Positions 53,201 to 62,457 of a stretch of DNA of 64,000 nucleotides are shown piece after piece. The notes under the pieces are model-generated. The model searched no databases, was not told the DNA's origin, and saw only the letters and a list, made by a program, of their open reading frames with translations. Location: NCBI GenBank assembly GCA_003058495.1, contig QBVC01000010.1, positions 60,806-124,805 of the forward strand, in the 5' to 3' direction. The position numbers were made by a program, and so were the translations under genes. Each line of letters starts with the position of its first letter. The stretch's first letter is position 1. This stretch comes from a gamma proteobacterium symbiont of Ctena orbiculata (GTDB lineage Bacteria > Pseudomonadota > Gammaproteobacteria > Chromatiales > Chromatiaceae).

Positions 53201-54475
53201 ATGGCATTTCGTATTGCTCTGAGTGGATTGGATGCAGCATCCACCGATCTTGAGGTGACCGGGCACAATGTGGCCAACGCAAGCACCGTCGGCTTTAAGG
53301 AGTCGCGGGCGGAGTTTGCCGACATCTACGCCAATTCGATCAGCGATGTCAGTAGTTCAGTGCCGGGAAGAGGCGTCCGGGTGACCCGGGTCGCGCAGCA
53401 GTTCTCCCAGGGCAGTACTGAATTCACCTCCAACAACCTCGACCTGGCGATCAACGGTGAGGGCTTTTTCGTCATGGAGGACACCGCGGGTGATGTGACC
53501 TATACCCGGGCCGGCGCCTTCAGCGTGGATCGGGACGGCTACGTGGTCGATCATACCGGCTCAAGGCTGCAGATCTTTCCCCGCATCGGCACCACCGGGA
53601 CCCTGTTCAACACCGGTGACACCACCGATCTGAATCTGCCGGTGGTCTCCGGGACGCCGCAGCCCACCACCGAAGTCGAGGCGACCCTCAACCTGAGCGC
53701 GGCGGAAACGGTACCCCTGGTCACCCTCGATCCGACCTCGCCCACCTTCACCTTTCCGCCGGACCCGCTGAGTTACAACCACTCCACCGCGACCACCATC
53801 TATGACTCCCTGGGAACGGCCCATACCGCGACCATGTTCTACAGCAAGGTGGCGGACAACCAGTGGAACGCCTTTACATTTGTGGATGGAGTCAACGTTA
53901 CCGTGGGTGGTAATGCCTTCGCCGATGTCCAGTTCACCACCGCAGGCGCCCTCGATACCGGGGTCGGTGATGTGGATGCCTTGGGCAATGTGGCCATCGA
54001 TACCTTCAATCCCGGCGGCGGCGCGGCGGATATCACCAGCCTGACCTTCAACTACGGCGCCACCACCCAGTTCGGTTCCGGCTTCTCCGTCAACGAACTG
54101 AGTCAGGACGGCTTCACCTCGGGACGCCTCAGCGGTGTGGATGTGGATGGCACCGGGGTGGTCTTCGCCCGCTTCACCAACGGCCAGTCGGAGCCGCTGG
54201 GCAAGGTTGCGATGGCCCGCTTCAGCAACAACCAGGGACTGCGCCAGATCGGCGATACCAGCTGGGCGGAGTCCTTCGCCTCCGGTGACGTACAGCTGGG
54301 CGAGGCCGGCACCAGCAGCTTCGGCCTGATTCAGTCCGGCGCCCTGGAGAACTCCAATGTGGACCTCGCCGAGCAGCTGGTCAATCTGATCACCGCACAG
54401 CGTAACTTTCAGGCAAACGCGCAGGTCATCACCACCGCGGATGCCATCACCCAGACAGTCATCAATATCCGTTAG
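53201..54475 (+). CDS. flgE: flagellar hook protein FlgE
   Basis: FlgE is the hook structural subunit. The 424-residue protein starts with FRIALSGLDAASTDLEVTGHNVANASTVGFKESRAEF, the hook/rod N-terminus, and has DLAINGEGFFVM (about 85-96). The variable middle is Thr/Asp/Gly-rich, and the C-terminus is ENSNVDLAEQLVNLITAQRNFQANAQVI. An AGGAGAAAAG ribosome-binding site precedes it. A terminator-like hairpin follows the stop. Confidence 0.95.
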   Translation: MAFRIALSGLDAASTDLEVTGHNVANASTVGFKESRAEFADIYANSISDVSSSVPGRGVRVTRVAQQFSQGSTEFTSNNLDLAINGEGFFVMEDTAGDVTYTRAGAFSVDRDGYVVDHTGSRLQIFPRIGTTGTLFNTGDTTDLNLPVVSGTPQPTTEVEATLNLSAAETVPLVTLDPTSPTFTFPPDPLSYNHSTATTIYDSLGTAHTATMFYSKVADNQWNAFTFVDGVNVTVGGNAFADVQFTTAGALDTGVGDVDALGNVAIDTFNPGGGAADITSLTFNYGATTQFGSGFSVNELSQDGFTSGRLSGVDVDGTGVVFARFTNGQSEPLGKVAMARFSNNQGLRQIGDTSWAESFASGDVQLGEAGTSSFGLIQSGALENSNVDLAEQLVNLITAQRNFQANAQVITTADAITQTVINIR

Positions 54476-54486
54476 GTAGCCTGGGT

Positions 54487-54542
54487 AACCGCCGCTTCCG
54501 CCTTCAGTGTACGGGGGGTGGGAGGGGCGGTTTTTTTTTTTT
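54487..54542 (+). terminator. rho-independent terminator after flgE
   Basis: AACCGCCGCTTCC pairs imperfectly with GGGAGGGGCGGTT and is followed by a run of 12 T residues (54531-54542). It would end or reduce read-through from flgB-flgE before flgF. Confidence 0.65.
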
Positions 54543-54544
54543 GG

Positions 54545-54669
54545 AATTTTGAATTTTGAATTGTGAATTTTGAATTGATGGGTTCGCTTCGCTCACGCTC
54601 TTTCAATAAAAAAACCCGCGCGAAGCGCGCACAAACCAATTCAAAATTCACAATTCAAAATTCAAAATT
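54545..54669. repeat. perfect 33-bp inverted repeat in the flgE-flgF gap
   Basis: Arms 54545-54577 and 54637-54669 are exact reverse complements over 33 bp, built from AATTTTG heptamers with a single variant unit (AATTGTG). The 59-base loop contains GCTTCGCTCACGC and a GCGCGAAGCGCGC hairpin. It is related in style to the GTTTTGAGTT arms at 36105-36361. Confidence 0.85.
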
Positions 54670-54676
54670 ATTTTCT

Positions 54677-54692
54677 TGGTTTGTTTCTTGCA
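54677..54692 (+). promoter_or_regulatory. sigma-54 promoter of flgF
   Basis: TGGTTT-GTTTC-TTGCA: GG and GC are 10 bases apart and TTGCA is perfect; the -24 half is weaker. It sits right after the 33-bp inverted repeat, and transcription would start near 54703, 41 bases before flgF. Confidence 0.55.
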
Positions 54693-54743
54693 GTGTTTCA
54701 GTAAAGCGCCAGCGCAAACAGAGATCAAAAACAGGAGCAACCC

Positions 54744-55484
54744 ATGGATCGCATGCTATACGTCGCCATGAGCGGGGCAAAAGAGACCTTGATCGCCCAG
54801 GCCAGCAACGCCAATAACCTGGCCAACGTGAATACACCCGGTTTCATGGAGGACCTCAACCAATTCCGCAGTATGCCTGTGTTTGGTCAGGGTTTTCCCA
54901 CCCGTGTCTATGCCTTGGATGAACGCCCCAACATCAACTTCGACAAGGGCAGCATGCAATCCACCGGCAATCCCCTCGATCTGGCGGTCAAGGGCGAGGG
55001 TTATTTCGCGGTCCAGGGGGCGGACGGCTCCGAGGCCTACACCCGTCGCGGCGACCTCAAGGTCGATGCCAACGGGCTGGTGACCAACGGCCAGGGTTTG
55101 CCGCTGATCGGCAATGGCGGGCCGATCGCCTTGCCGCCCTATGAACGTCTCGAGATCGCCCCGGACGGCACCATCACCGTTCTCCCCGAAGGCGCCACCC
55201 CCGACGCGCTGGCGATCATCGACCGCATCAAGATGGTCAATCCCGCCGCGGAGCAACTGATCAAGGGCGAGGATGGTCTGCTGCGCCTGCAGGATGGCGA
55301 GGAGGCGGACGCCGACGCCGCCACGGAGCTGGTCTCCGGGGCCATCGAGAGCAGCAATGTGAATGTGGCGGATGCCATGGTCACCATGATCGAGCTGGCG
55401 CGCAAATTCGAAATGCAGGTCAAGATGATGAAGACCGCCGAGGATCTGGACAGCGCCTCGGCCCGGCTCATGAGCATGAGCTGA
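54744..55484 (+). CDS. flgF: flagellar basal-body rod protein FlgF
   Basis: FlgF is a proximal rod subunit. The 246-residue protein has the LYVAMSGAKETLIAQASNANNLANVNTPGF N-terminus, DLAVKGEGYFAVQGADGSEAYTRRGDLKVD, and the C-terminal SGAIESSNVNVADAMVTMIELARKFEMQVKM. It is separated from flgE by a 268-base gap and has its own sigma-54 promoter. Confidence 0.94.
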   Translation: MDRMLYVAMSGAKETLIAQASNANNLANVNTPGFMEDLNQFRSMPVFGQGFPTRVYALDERPNINFDKGSMQSTGNPLDLAVKGEGYFAVQGADGSEAYTRRGDLKVDANGLVTNGQGLPLIGNGGPIALPPYERLEIAPDGTITVLPEGATPDALAIIDRIKMVNPAAEQLIKGEDGLLRLQDGEEADADAATELVSGAIESSNVNVADAMVTMIELARKFEMQVKMMKTAEDLDSASARLMSMS

Positions 55485-55487
55485 TGT

Positions 55488-55503
55488 TGGCAAGTAAATT
55501 GCA
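55488..55503 (+). promoter_or_regulatory. sigma-54 promoter of flgG
   Basis: TGGCAA-GTAAA-TTGCA matches the sigma-54 consensus at all but one conserved position with exact spacing. The start of transcription would be near 55513, about 72 bases before flgG. Confidence 0.75.
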
Positions 55504-55584
55504 AATTTTAGTTTAGAAACCTAGATAGAGACGTTGCCCTGCAACGAATGACTCACCAGATTTACTAAGTTCGAGGAAGAGACT

Positions 55585-56370
55585 ATGTACCCGGCACTCT
55601 GGATCGCAAAAACCGGATTGGATGCACAGCAGACCAACATGGCTGTGATCTCCAACAACCTCTCCAATGTCAACACCACGGGTTACAAGCGGGATCGCGC
55701 CGTATTCAACGACCTGATCTATCAGAATATCCGCCAGGTCGGCGCCCAGTCCTCGGAAAACACCGAACTGCCCTCCGGGTTGATGGTAGGCACCGGGGTG
55801 CGGGTCGTGGCGACCCAGAAGGAGCACAGCCAGGGCAATATCGTGCAGACCGGCAACTCCCTGGATGTTGCGATCCAGGGCAAGGGCTACTTTCAGGTCC
55901 TGCACCCGGACGGCAATATCGTCTACACCCGGGACGGCACCTTCAGCCTCACCGCCGACGGCAATATCGTGACCCCCAACGGTTATGAGCTGCAGCCGGC
56001 GATGACCGTGCCGACCAACGCCACCAGCCTGACCATCGGCTCCGACGGCGTGGTCTCGGTGCTGGTATCGGGCAACAGCGCGCCGACCCAGATCGGCCAG
56101 ATCGAACTGGCCTATTTCGTCAATCCCCAGGGGCTGGAGCCGATCGGCGACAATCTCTATCGCGAGACCAACGCCAGCGGCGGTGTCAACACCGCCATCC
56201 CCGGCACCGACAGCACCGGCACCCTGATCCAGGCCGCACTCGAGAGCTCCAATGTCAACGTGGTCGAGGAGCTGGTCAACATGATCGAGACCCAGCGTGC
56301 CTACGAAATGAATTCCAAGGCCATCTCCACCACGGACGAGATGCTCTCCTACGTTAATCAGCAACTCTGA
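55585..56370 (+). CDS. flgG: flagellar distal rod protein FlgG
   Basis: FlgG forms the distal rod. It has 261 residues, matching the family. Marks are [37 protein letters not shown], the FlgG-specific [17 protein letters not shown] (about 70-86), and the C-terminal [30 protein letters not shown]. It is followed by flgH after 14 bases. Confidence 0.97.
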   Translation: MYPALWIAKTGLDAQQTNMAVISNNLSNVNTTGYKRDRAVFNDLIYQNIRQVGAQSSENTELPSGLMVGTGVRVVATQKEHSQGNIVQTGNSLDVAIQGKGYFQVLHPDGNIVYTRDGTFSLTADGNIVTPNGYELQPAMTVPTNATSLTIGSDGVVSVLVSGNSAPTQIGQIELAYFVNPQGLEPIGDNLYRETNASGGVNTAIPGTDSTGTLIQAALESSNVNVVEELVNMIETQRAYEMNSKAISTTDEMLSYVNQQL

Positions 56371-56384
56371 CAGGAGCGGGGCTG

Positions 56385-57098
56385 ATGGATAGACTGCGTA
56401 CAATCACACTGCTGACGATCATCACCCTGCCGCTGTTGGGCGGGTGCTACAACACAACCCCGACCCGGGATGCCGCCTATGCCCCGATCCGGCCGGTGAT
56501 GCCGCCGCCGGCGCCCAAGGGCAACGGCTCGATCTACCAATCGGGTTATGAACAGGCCTGGTTCGAGGATATCCGCGCACGCCGGGTCGGCGATCTGTTG
56601 ACCGTGAACCTGGTCGAAAGCACCCAGGCGAACAAATCGGCCACCACCACCACCGCGAAGAGCACCAGCGCCAGCATCACCAATCCCACCCTGTTCGGCC
56701 AGTCGATGCAGTTCGACGTGCCCAATTTCGTGCCCATACCCACGAGAGAGGATGTGGGTCTCGGCTTCAGCCTCGATTCGAGCCACGACTTCAGCGGCGA
56801 CGGCAGCGCCACCCAGAGCAATGCCTTGAGCGGCAGCATCACGGTTTCGGTGATCGAGGTGCTGCCCAACAACAATCTCTACGTGCGCGGCGAAAAGCGC
56901 ATCGGTATCAACCAGGGTACCGAGTATGTCCGTCTCTCCGGCATCGTGCGCCCCAGGGATATCACCCCGGAAAACACCGTGGATTCCACCCGCATCGCCG
57001 ACCCGACCATTACCTATGTGGGCGAAGGCGCACTGGCGGATGCCAACTCCATGGGATGGCTCGCCCGCTTCTTCAACAGCGTGCTCTCACCCTTCTGA
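56385..57098 (+). CDS. flgH: flagellar L-ring lipoprotein FlgH
   Basis: FlgH forms the outer-membrane L-ring. The 237-residue protein has a lipoprotein signal with lipobox LLGGC, giving lipidated Cys21. Later marks are [52 protein letters not shown] and the C-terminal [15 protein letters not shown]. Confidence 0.96.
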   Translation: MDRLRTITLLTIITLPLLGGCYNTTPTRDAAYAPIRPVMPPPAPKGNGSIYQSGYEQAWFEDIRARRVGDLLTVNLVESTQANKSATTTTAKSTSASITNPTLFGQSMQFDVPNFVPIPTREDVGLGFSLDSSHDFSGDGSATQSNALSGSITVSVIEVLPNNNLYVRGEKRIGINQGTEYVRLSGIVRPRDITPENTVDSTRIADPTITYVGEGALADANSMGWLARFFNSVLSPF

Positions 57099-57109
57099 GG
57101 TCTCATGCA

Positions 57110-58228
57110 ATGAACGTCATCGTACACAGACTCTTGCTAACTTTCGTTATCCTCATGCTCTCCAGCCAGTCCCTGCTGGCCGAACGGATCAAGGATCTGG
57201 CCGCGATCCAGGGCGTGCGCAGCAACCAGCTGATCGGCTACGGCCTGGTGGTGGGGCTCGACGGCACCGGCGACAAGGATACCGATTCGCCCTATACCAT
57301 CAACAGCCTGAAGAACATGCTCTCCCAACTGGGTGTGCAGATACCCGAAGGGACCAATATCAAGCCGAAGAACGTCGCCGCGGTCATCGTCCACGGCGAT
57401 CTCCCCCCCTTCAGCAAGCTGGGGCAGAAGATCGACGTCACCGTCTCATCCCTGGGTAACGCCAAAAGCCTGCGCGGCGGCACCCTGCTGATGACCCCGC
57501 TCAAGGGGGCCGACGGCAACAACTACGCCCTGGCCCAGGGCAACCTGGTGGTGGGCGGACTCAGCGCAGAGGGTTCCGACGGCTCGAAGCTGACGGTGAA
57601 TATCCCCAGTGCGGGCCGCATCCCCAACGGCGCAACGGTGGAGCGGGAAGTGCCCAACAACTTCAACCAGGCCCCGCTGTTGACCCTCAACCTTCACGAC
57701 GGCGACTTCACCACCGCCATGCGCGTCGCCGATTCGATCAATCTCGCCATCGGTCCCGGCACCGCGAAGGCGGTGGATGCCACCTCGATTCGGGTCAACG
57801 CCCCCATCGATACGGGACAGAAGGTCACCTTCATCTCCATGCTGGAGGAGCTCGAGGTCAAGCCCGGCACCACCTCGGCGAAGGTGATCATCAACTCCCG
57901 CACCGGCACGGTGGTGATCAACAGCCAGGTCCGGGTCTATCCGGCGGCCGTCTCCCACGGCAATCTGGTGGTCAGCATCAGCGAGGAGACCGCGGTCTCC
58001 CAACCCGGTCCCTTTGCCCGGGCCGGCGAGACGGCGGTGGTGCCCCAGAGTCAGGTGACGATCACCGAAGAGGGCAAGGATCATATGTTTCTCTTCAATC
58101 CCGGGGCCTCCCTGGATGATGTGGTGCGCGCCGTCAACCAGGTGGGCGCCGCACCCAGCGACCTTGTGGCGATCCTCGAGGCCTTGAAAGAGGCGGGCGC
58201 CCTGAGGGCCGAGCTGCTGGTGATCTGA
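57110..58228 (+). CDS. flgI: flagellar P-ring protein FlgI
   Basis: FlgI builds the periplasmic P-ring. From the ATG at 57110 the protein has 372 residues, with a signal peptide ending QSLLA. Family features are [31 protein letters not shown], the [13 protein letters not shown] segment, and [27 protein letters not shown]. The open frame from 57056 adds residues with no match. Its stop overlaps the flgJ start by one base. Confidence 0.96.
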   Translation: MNVIVHRLLLTFVILMLSSQSLLAERIKDLAAIQGVRSNQLIGYGLVVGLDGTGDKDTDSPYTINSLKNMLSQLGVQIPEGTNIKPKNVAAVIVHGDLPPFSKLGQKIDVTVSSLGNAKSLRGGTLLMTPLKGADGNNYALAQGNLVVGGLSAEGSDGSKLTVNIPSAGRIPNGATVEREVPNNFNQAPLLTLNLHDGDFTTAMRVADSINLAIGPGTAKAVDATSIRVNAPIDTGQKVTFISMLEELEVKPGTTSAKVIINSRTGTVVINSQVRVYPAAVSHGNLVVSISEETAVSQPGPFARAGETAVVPQSQVTITEEGKDHMFLFNPGASLDDVVRAVNQVGAAPSDLVAILEALKEAGALRAELLVI

Positions 58229-59178
58229 TGAACAGCACGACCCCCGCCCTCTACCACGACTTTTCCGGCCTCGCGGACCTGAAGCGGCAGGCGAGGGAGG
58301 ACCAGGGTGCGGCGGTGGATCGGGTGGCGCGTCAGTTCGAGTCCCTGTTCGTGCAGATGATGGTGAAACAGATGCGCCAGGCCAGCTTCGGCGATGGTCT
58401 CTTCGAAAGCAGCCAGAGCCGCTTTGCCCGCGATATGTACGATCAGCAGCTGTCGGTCCATCTCTCGGAAAAGCAGGGCCTGGGCATGTTGCAGATGCTG
58501 CGCAGTCAGCTGGGTTTGGACGAAACGCAGAAAGCGGCGCCGAATAACAGTCTCGAGAGCTACTGGCTGCGTCCCTCTCGACTCGCAAGACCCCATGATG
58601 CGACTGCAGTGGATAGCGTTAAGGGGGCAGCCGACACGCCGCCGTCGCCCGAGATCGACTCGCCGCAGTCCTTTGTCGAGGCCCTATGGTCTGCTGCCGA
58701 CGAGGCGGCGAATACCTTGGGCCTGCCCACCGAGGCACTGCTCGCCCAGGCAGCCCTGGAGACGGGCTGGGGAGGCCATGTCATGCAGGCGGCGGATGGC
58801 AGCAGCAGCCACAACCTCTTCGGTATCAAGGCCGATCAACGCTGGGACGGTGACCGGGTGAGGCGGGAGACCCTGGAGTATGAACAGGATGTGGCGGTTC
58901 GCCGGCGTGAATATTTCCGTACCTACGCTTCCTATGAAGAGAGTTTCAGGGACTACGTGGCCTTTCTCAGGGAGAATCCACGCTACCTCAACGCCCTGCA
59001 AAATACCCGGGATGCCGGAGAGTATTTCGAGGCGTTGCAGGATGCCGGATACGCCACCGATCCCAACTACGCGCAGAAAATAGTACGGGTGATGCAGGGA
59101 GCGGAGATGCAGGCCGCGCTGAGCCGATTTAAGGCTTCGTCCCAGCAGTCGATACAGAGTGAAACAGAGGCGATTTAA
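58228..59178 (+). CDS. flgJ: flagellar rod assembly protein / peptidoglycan hydrolase FlgJ
   Basis: FlgJ has two roles: scaffolding the rod and locally cutting peptidoglycan. The 316-residue dual-domain form has the rod-binding N-terminal part (VARQFESLFVQMMVKQMRQAS, residues 32-52) and a C-terminal glucosaminidase from about 150. The likely catalytic Glu lies in LLAQAALETGWGGHV, and FGIKADQRWDG follows. flgK follows with no gap. Confidence 0.95.
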   Translation: MNSTTPALYHDFSGLADLKRQAREDQGAAVDRVARQFESLFVQMMVKQMRQASFGDGLFESSQSRFARDMYDQQLSVHLSEKQGLGMLQMLRSQLGLDETQKAAPNNSLESYWLRPSRLARPHDATAVDSVKGAADTPPSPEIDSPQSFVEALWSAADEAANTLGLPTEALLAQAALETGWGGHVMQAADGSSSHNLFGIKADQRWDGDRVRRETLEYEQDVAVRRREYFRTYASYEESFRDYVAFLRENPRYLNALQNTRDAGEYFEALQDAGYATDPNYAQKIVRVMQGAEMQAALSRFKASSQQSIQSETEAI

Positions 59179-61140
59179 GTGAGCATACTATCCATCGGTG
59201 TCTCGGGGCTGGTTGCCAATCGGCATGCCCTCGACACCACCGGCCACAACATCTCGAATGTCAACACTGAGGGCTACAGCCGTCAGCGGATCGACTTCAA
59301 CACCAGGGCCCCCTTTCTCAGCCCCGCCGGCTATCTGGGCACCGGCGTCGAGAGTTCGGAGATACAGCGCCAATATGACAGCTTCGTCGCGGGTCAGATG
59401 CGCACCAGCCTTACCGTCTCCTCCGAGCTTCGGGCCTACTACGAAGGGGCGCAGCGGCTCGATGAGCTGGTGGCGGACCCGGATGCGGGAATCCAGCCGA
59501 CCATCCAGAACTTGTTCGATGCCCTGCAGGGATTGGCGGACGACCCCACCTCGATTCCGTCCCGCCAGCTGGTGTTGACGGAGGCGGAGTCGTTGGCCGA
59601 CCGCTTTCACTATTTCGATCAGCAGTTCGAGGATACCCGCACCAGGATGAATGGCCAGATCGGCTTCAATGTGGGTGAGATCAACCGTCTTGCCCAGAAC
59701 ATCGCCGATATCAACGCGGATATCAAACTCGCCTACGGCAGCACCCCGAATGATCTCCTGGACAAGCGGGACCAGCTGGTCAACGAACTCTCCGAGCTGG
59801 TGGATATCCAGGTCCTGCAGCAGACCGATGGCGCCTATAACGTCTTCATCGGCAAGGGTCAGCCGCTGGTGATGGACACCACCGCCGCCACCCTCGGTAC
59901 CCAGCCCTCCACCCTCGATCCGAGCCACCTGGAGATCACCTTCAACTACTCCTTCGGCACCCAGATCATCACCGACCAGATCAGTGGCGGTACGATTGGG
60001 GGCATGCTCAGGTTCCGCGGCGAGATCCTCGATCCCACCCAGGACAGGGTGGGCCTGGTCGCCCTCGGGATTGCGGATCAGCTCAACAGCCAGCACCAGC
60101 TCGGCCTCGACCTGGATGGCCTGGTCGGCACCGCGCTCTTCAGCGGCAGTTCGGTACAGGTGCTGCCCCAGCCCGGGAACGGCAGCTCCATTACCGTCGA
60201 CTACGACAATGTGGGCAACCTCACCGGTCACAGCTACGAATTGACCTACGACGGGGCCGATTTCATCCTGCAGGACCTGGTCTCCGGGTCGACCCAGACC
60301 CTGGCCGCGGGTTCCAATATCGTCGACGGCCTCGATATCGATATCAATGCCGCCGGCGCGATAACCGGCGACAGCTTCCTGATTCAGCCCACCCGCACCG
60401 CCTCCCAGGATATCGCTCTCCTGGTCAATGATGTGAGGAGGTTGGCCGCCGCCGGGCCGCTGCAGGTGCAGCCCGCCGTCGACGGCAACGGCAACCCCCT
60501 GAATGGCGGCGACGCCCGGATCACCCAGCCGGCGAACAGCTCGATGGCCGGCCTGCCCCTGGCGGGGGGCGATATTCAGCTGGTCTACGACGACCAGGGC
60601 GGGCCGACCAGCGGCTTCGAGGTCTACTATCCGGGTTCGGTGCCCGGGGTGGATCCCTTTGATGACTTCATCGTCTACGACAATCTCGATCCGGCCACAA
60701 TCGCCGGCACCCAGGTCCCGAGCGCCCAGTTCCTTGCCTATGGCGGCATCAGCTTCGCGATTGCCGGCGCGCCCGCGGATGGCGACAGCTTCACCATCGG
60801 CAACAACAGCAACGGCAGCAGCGACAACCGCAACGCCCTCTCCCTGGAGAATCTGCAGAACCAGAACCTGATGCTGGGGGGGACAGCGACCTTCGATGCG
60901 ACCTATATCCAGATGGTCTCGGATGTGGGTTCGAAGACGCGCCACTCGGAGTTGAATCTGGGTGCGCAGGAGAGCCTGCTGGAGCGCACCAAGGAGGCGA
61001 TGGCGGAGATATCCGGCGTCAACCTGGACGAAGAGGCGGCCAAGCTGATTCAGTTTCAACAGGCCTACCAGGCGTCGGCGCAGGTGATATCGGTGGCCAG
61101 CACCCTCTTCGATACCCTGCTGGGTGCAGTCAGGAGATAG
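59179..61140 (+). CDS. flgK: hook-filament junction protein FlgK (HAP1)
   Basis: FlgK is the first hook-associated protein and starts the hook-filament junction. It is 653 residues, a long form. The N-terminus SIGVSGLVANRHALDTTGHNISNVNTEGYSRQRI is typical, and QIGFNVGEINRLAQNIADINADI marks the helix. The middle is Gly/Asp/Asn-rich, and the C-terminus is SGVNLDEEAAKLIQFQQAYQASAQVI. The start is GTG. flgL begins 4 bases after its stop. Confidence 0.96.
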   Translation: MSILSIGVSGLVANRHALDTTGHNISNVNTEGYSRQRIDFNTRAPFLSPAGYLGTGVESSEIQRQYDSFVAGQMRTSLTVSSELRAYYEGAQRLDELVADPDAGIQPTIQNLFDALQGLADDPTSIPSRQLVLTEAESLADRFHYFDQQFEDTRTRMNGQIGFNVGEINRLAQNIADINADIKLAYGSTPNDLLDKRDQLVNELSELVDIQVLQQTDGAYNVFIGKGQPLVMDTTAATLGTQPSTLDPSHLEITFNYSFGTQIITDQISGGTIGGMLRFRGEILDPTQDRVGLVALGIADQLNSQHQLGLDLDGLVGTALFSGSSVQVLPQPGNGSSITVDYDNVGNLTGHSYELTYDGADFILQDLVSGSTQTLAAGSNIVDGLDIDINAAGAITGDSFLIQPTRTASQDIALLVNDVRRLAAAGPLQVQPAVDGNGNPLNGGDARITQPANSSMAGLPLAGGDIQLVYDDQGGPTSGFEVYYPGSVPGVDPFDDFIVYDNLDPATIAGTQVPSAQFLAYGGISFAIAGAPADGDSFTIGNNSNGSSDNRNALSLENLQNQNLMLGGTATFDATYIQMVSDVGSKTRHSELNLGAQESLLERTKEAMAEISGVNLDEEAAKLIQFQQAYQASAQVISVASTLFDTLLGAVRR

Positions 61141-61144
61141 CGGC

Positions 61145-62050
61145 ATGAATAGAGTTTCCACCTCCATGTTGTTCGACCGGGGAATCAACAGCATGCTCGA
61201 GCGCCAGTCTGCGGTGAGCAAGGCGCAGCTGCAGATCTCCACCGGGAAACGCATCCTCACACCCAAGGATGATCCCCCCGGCGCCGCCTATGTGCTCGAC
61301 CTGCGGACCACGATCACCCAGGTTCAGCAGTACCAGGACAACGGCGTCAGGGCTCAGGCCCGGCTTGAACTCCAGGAGGCCGCGCTGAAGGGTGTGGATG
61401 ACCTGATGCCGCGGATCATGGAGCTGGCCATCCAGGGCCAGAGTGATACCTATTCAGCGGCGGCGCGCCAGGCCATTGCCCAGGAGCTGCGCCAGATCAA
61501 CGACGAATTGATGGCCCTGGCCAATACCCGGGACAGCGACGGCGAATATATCTTCGCCGGGTATGATGCCGACGACATCCCCTTCAGCAATCCCGCCGAC
61601 GGGGTATTCGCCTACGGCGGCGACATGGGCAGCAGGACCCTGCGCATCTCCGCGACCCGCCAGGTGCAGGACCGTGAAAACGGCTTCGATGTGTTCATGA
61701 ACGTAGAGACCGCCGCGGGGGGCAGGCGCAACATCTTCGAGACCGTGCACGGCATTATCGCCGGCATGGAGGCCGATGCGCCCAACAGCGCCTTCATGGA
61801 TGATCTGCAGCTGGCCCAGGAGCACATGTTATCGGTAAGGGCCCGGGGCGGCGCACGCCTCAACACCATCGATGAGCAGCACAACATCAACGAGGACTTC
61901 ACCCTGACCATGGAGAAGGCGCTCTCCGAGACCGAAGACCTGGATATCGTGGAGGCGATCAGTCGCTTCGAACAGGATCTGATTGCGCTGCAGGCGGCAC
62001 AGCAGACCTTCAACATGGTGCAGGGCCTCTCGCTCTTCAACTATCTCTGA
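61145..62050 (+). CDS. flgL: hook-filament junction protein FlgL (HAP3)
   Basis: FlgL is the second junction protein. From the ATG at 61145 it has 301 residues and begins with VSTSMLFDRGINSMLERQSAVSKAQLQISTGKRILTPKDDP, the flagellin-like N-terminus. It ends with EAISRFEQDLIALQAAQQTFNMVQGLSLFNYL. The frame opens slightly earlier at 61124 inside flgK. This is the last gene before the separately promoted fliC. Confidence 0.95.
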   Translation: MNRVSTSMLFDRGINSMLERQSAVSKAQLQISTGKRILTPKDDPPGAAYVLDLRTTITQVQQYQDNGVRAQARLELQEAALKGVDDLMPRIMELAIQGQSDTYSAAARQAIAQELRQINDELMALANTRDSDGEYIFAGYDADDIPFSNPADGVFAYGGDMGSRTLRISATRQVQDRENGFDVFMNVETAAGGRRNIFETVHGIIAGMEADAPNSAFMDDLQLAQEHMLSVRARGGARLNTIDEQHNINEDFTLTMEKALSETEDLDIVEAISRFEQDLIALQAAQQTFNMVQGLSLFNYL

Positions 62051-62317
62051 TCCTATCGAGGCCGGTTTCTCCTGTTCGGGATCGACGGCCTCTCCAGCCA
62101 GTTGCTGACACTTCAACTCCCCACGGCCGGGTAGTGATGCCGCTATTCCGGTTATCGATGCCGGGCCGGGCCTGTGCGCCTGGCTTCGGGAAGCTAAGGT
62201 ATAGGATATAGATTCCCTTCGAAGCCGCCTTGCTGATGCAGAAAAATCATAATGCAAACAATAACTAGCGTGGATAACCGGGGCGACGGACGGGGGTGGG
62301 TGAAATGTGATTCAGGT

Positions 62318-62344
62318 TAAAGTTCCGGCATTGGGCGCCGCTAC
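62318..62344 (+). promoter_or_regulatory. sigma-28 promoter of fliC
   Basis: TAAAGTTC, 11 bases, then GCCGCTAC matches the sigma-28 consensus at 13 of 16 positions with exact spacing. Transcription should start near 62351, giving a leader of about 107 bases. Confidence 0.75.
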
Positions 62345-62355
62345 AAATACCGGAG

Positions 62356-62387
62356 GCGGTAAATACCAAAATTGCTGGTATATCCGC
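62356..62387 (+). promoter_or_regulatory. stem-loop at the 5' end of the fliC leader
   Basis: GCGG then ATACCA pair with TGGTAT then CCGC, with a small bulge between the two stem parts and a 7-base AAATTGC loop. It begins about 5 bases into the predicted mRNA. Such 5' hairpins stabilise abundant messages, which suits flagellin. Confidence 0.45.
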
Positions 62388-62457
62388 TAAATGCAAATCA
62401 CCGGCGATCGAGCGCTTCATTATAGATGCCATCACCGGTTCGACAGAGGAATTAATC

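Larger units (their letters stand above)
62051..62457. other. flgL-fliC intergenic region with sigma-28 promoter and leader hairpin
   Basis: These 407 bases contain no gene. The recognised features are the sigma-28 promoter at 62318-62344, a stem-loop at 62356-62387 in the predicted fliC leader, and a ribosome-binding site AGAGGAATT just before the fliC ATG. No terminator for flgL is obvious. Confidence 0.6.

Noticed and set aside
59188..61266. 692-residue open frame antisense to flgK and flgL
   Set aside because: The sense frame is clearly flgK; the antisense frame is a by-product of GC-rich codon bias and has no recognisable domain or ribosome-binding site.
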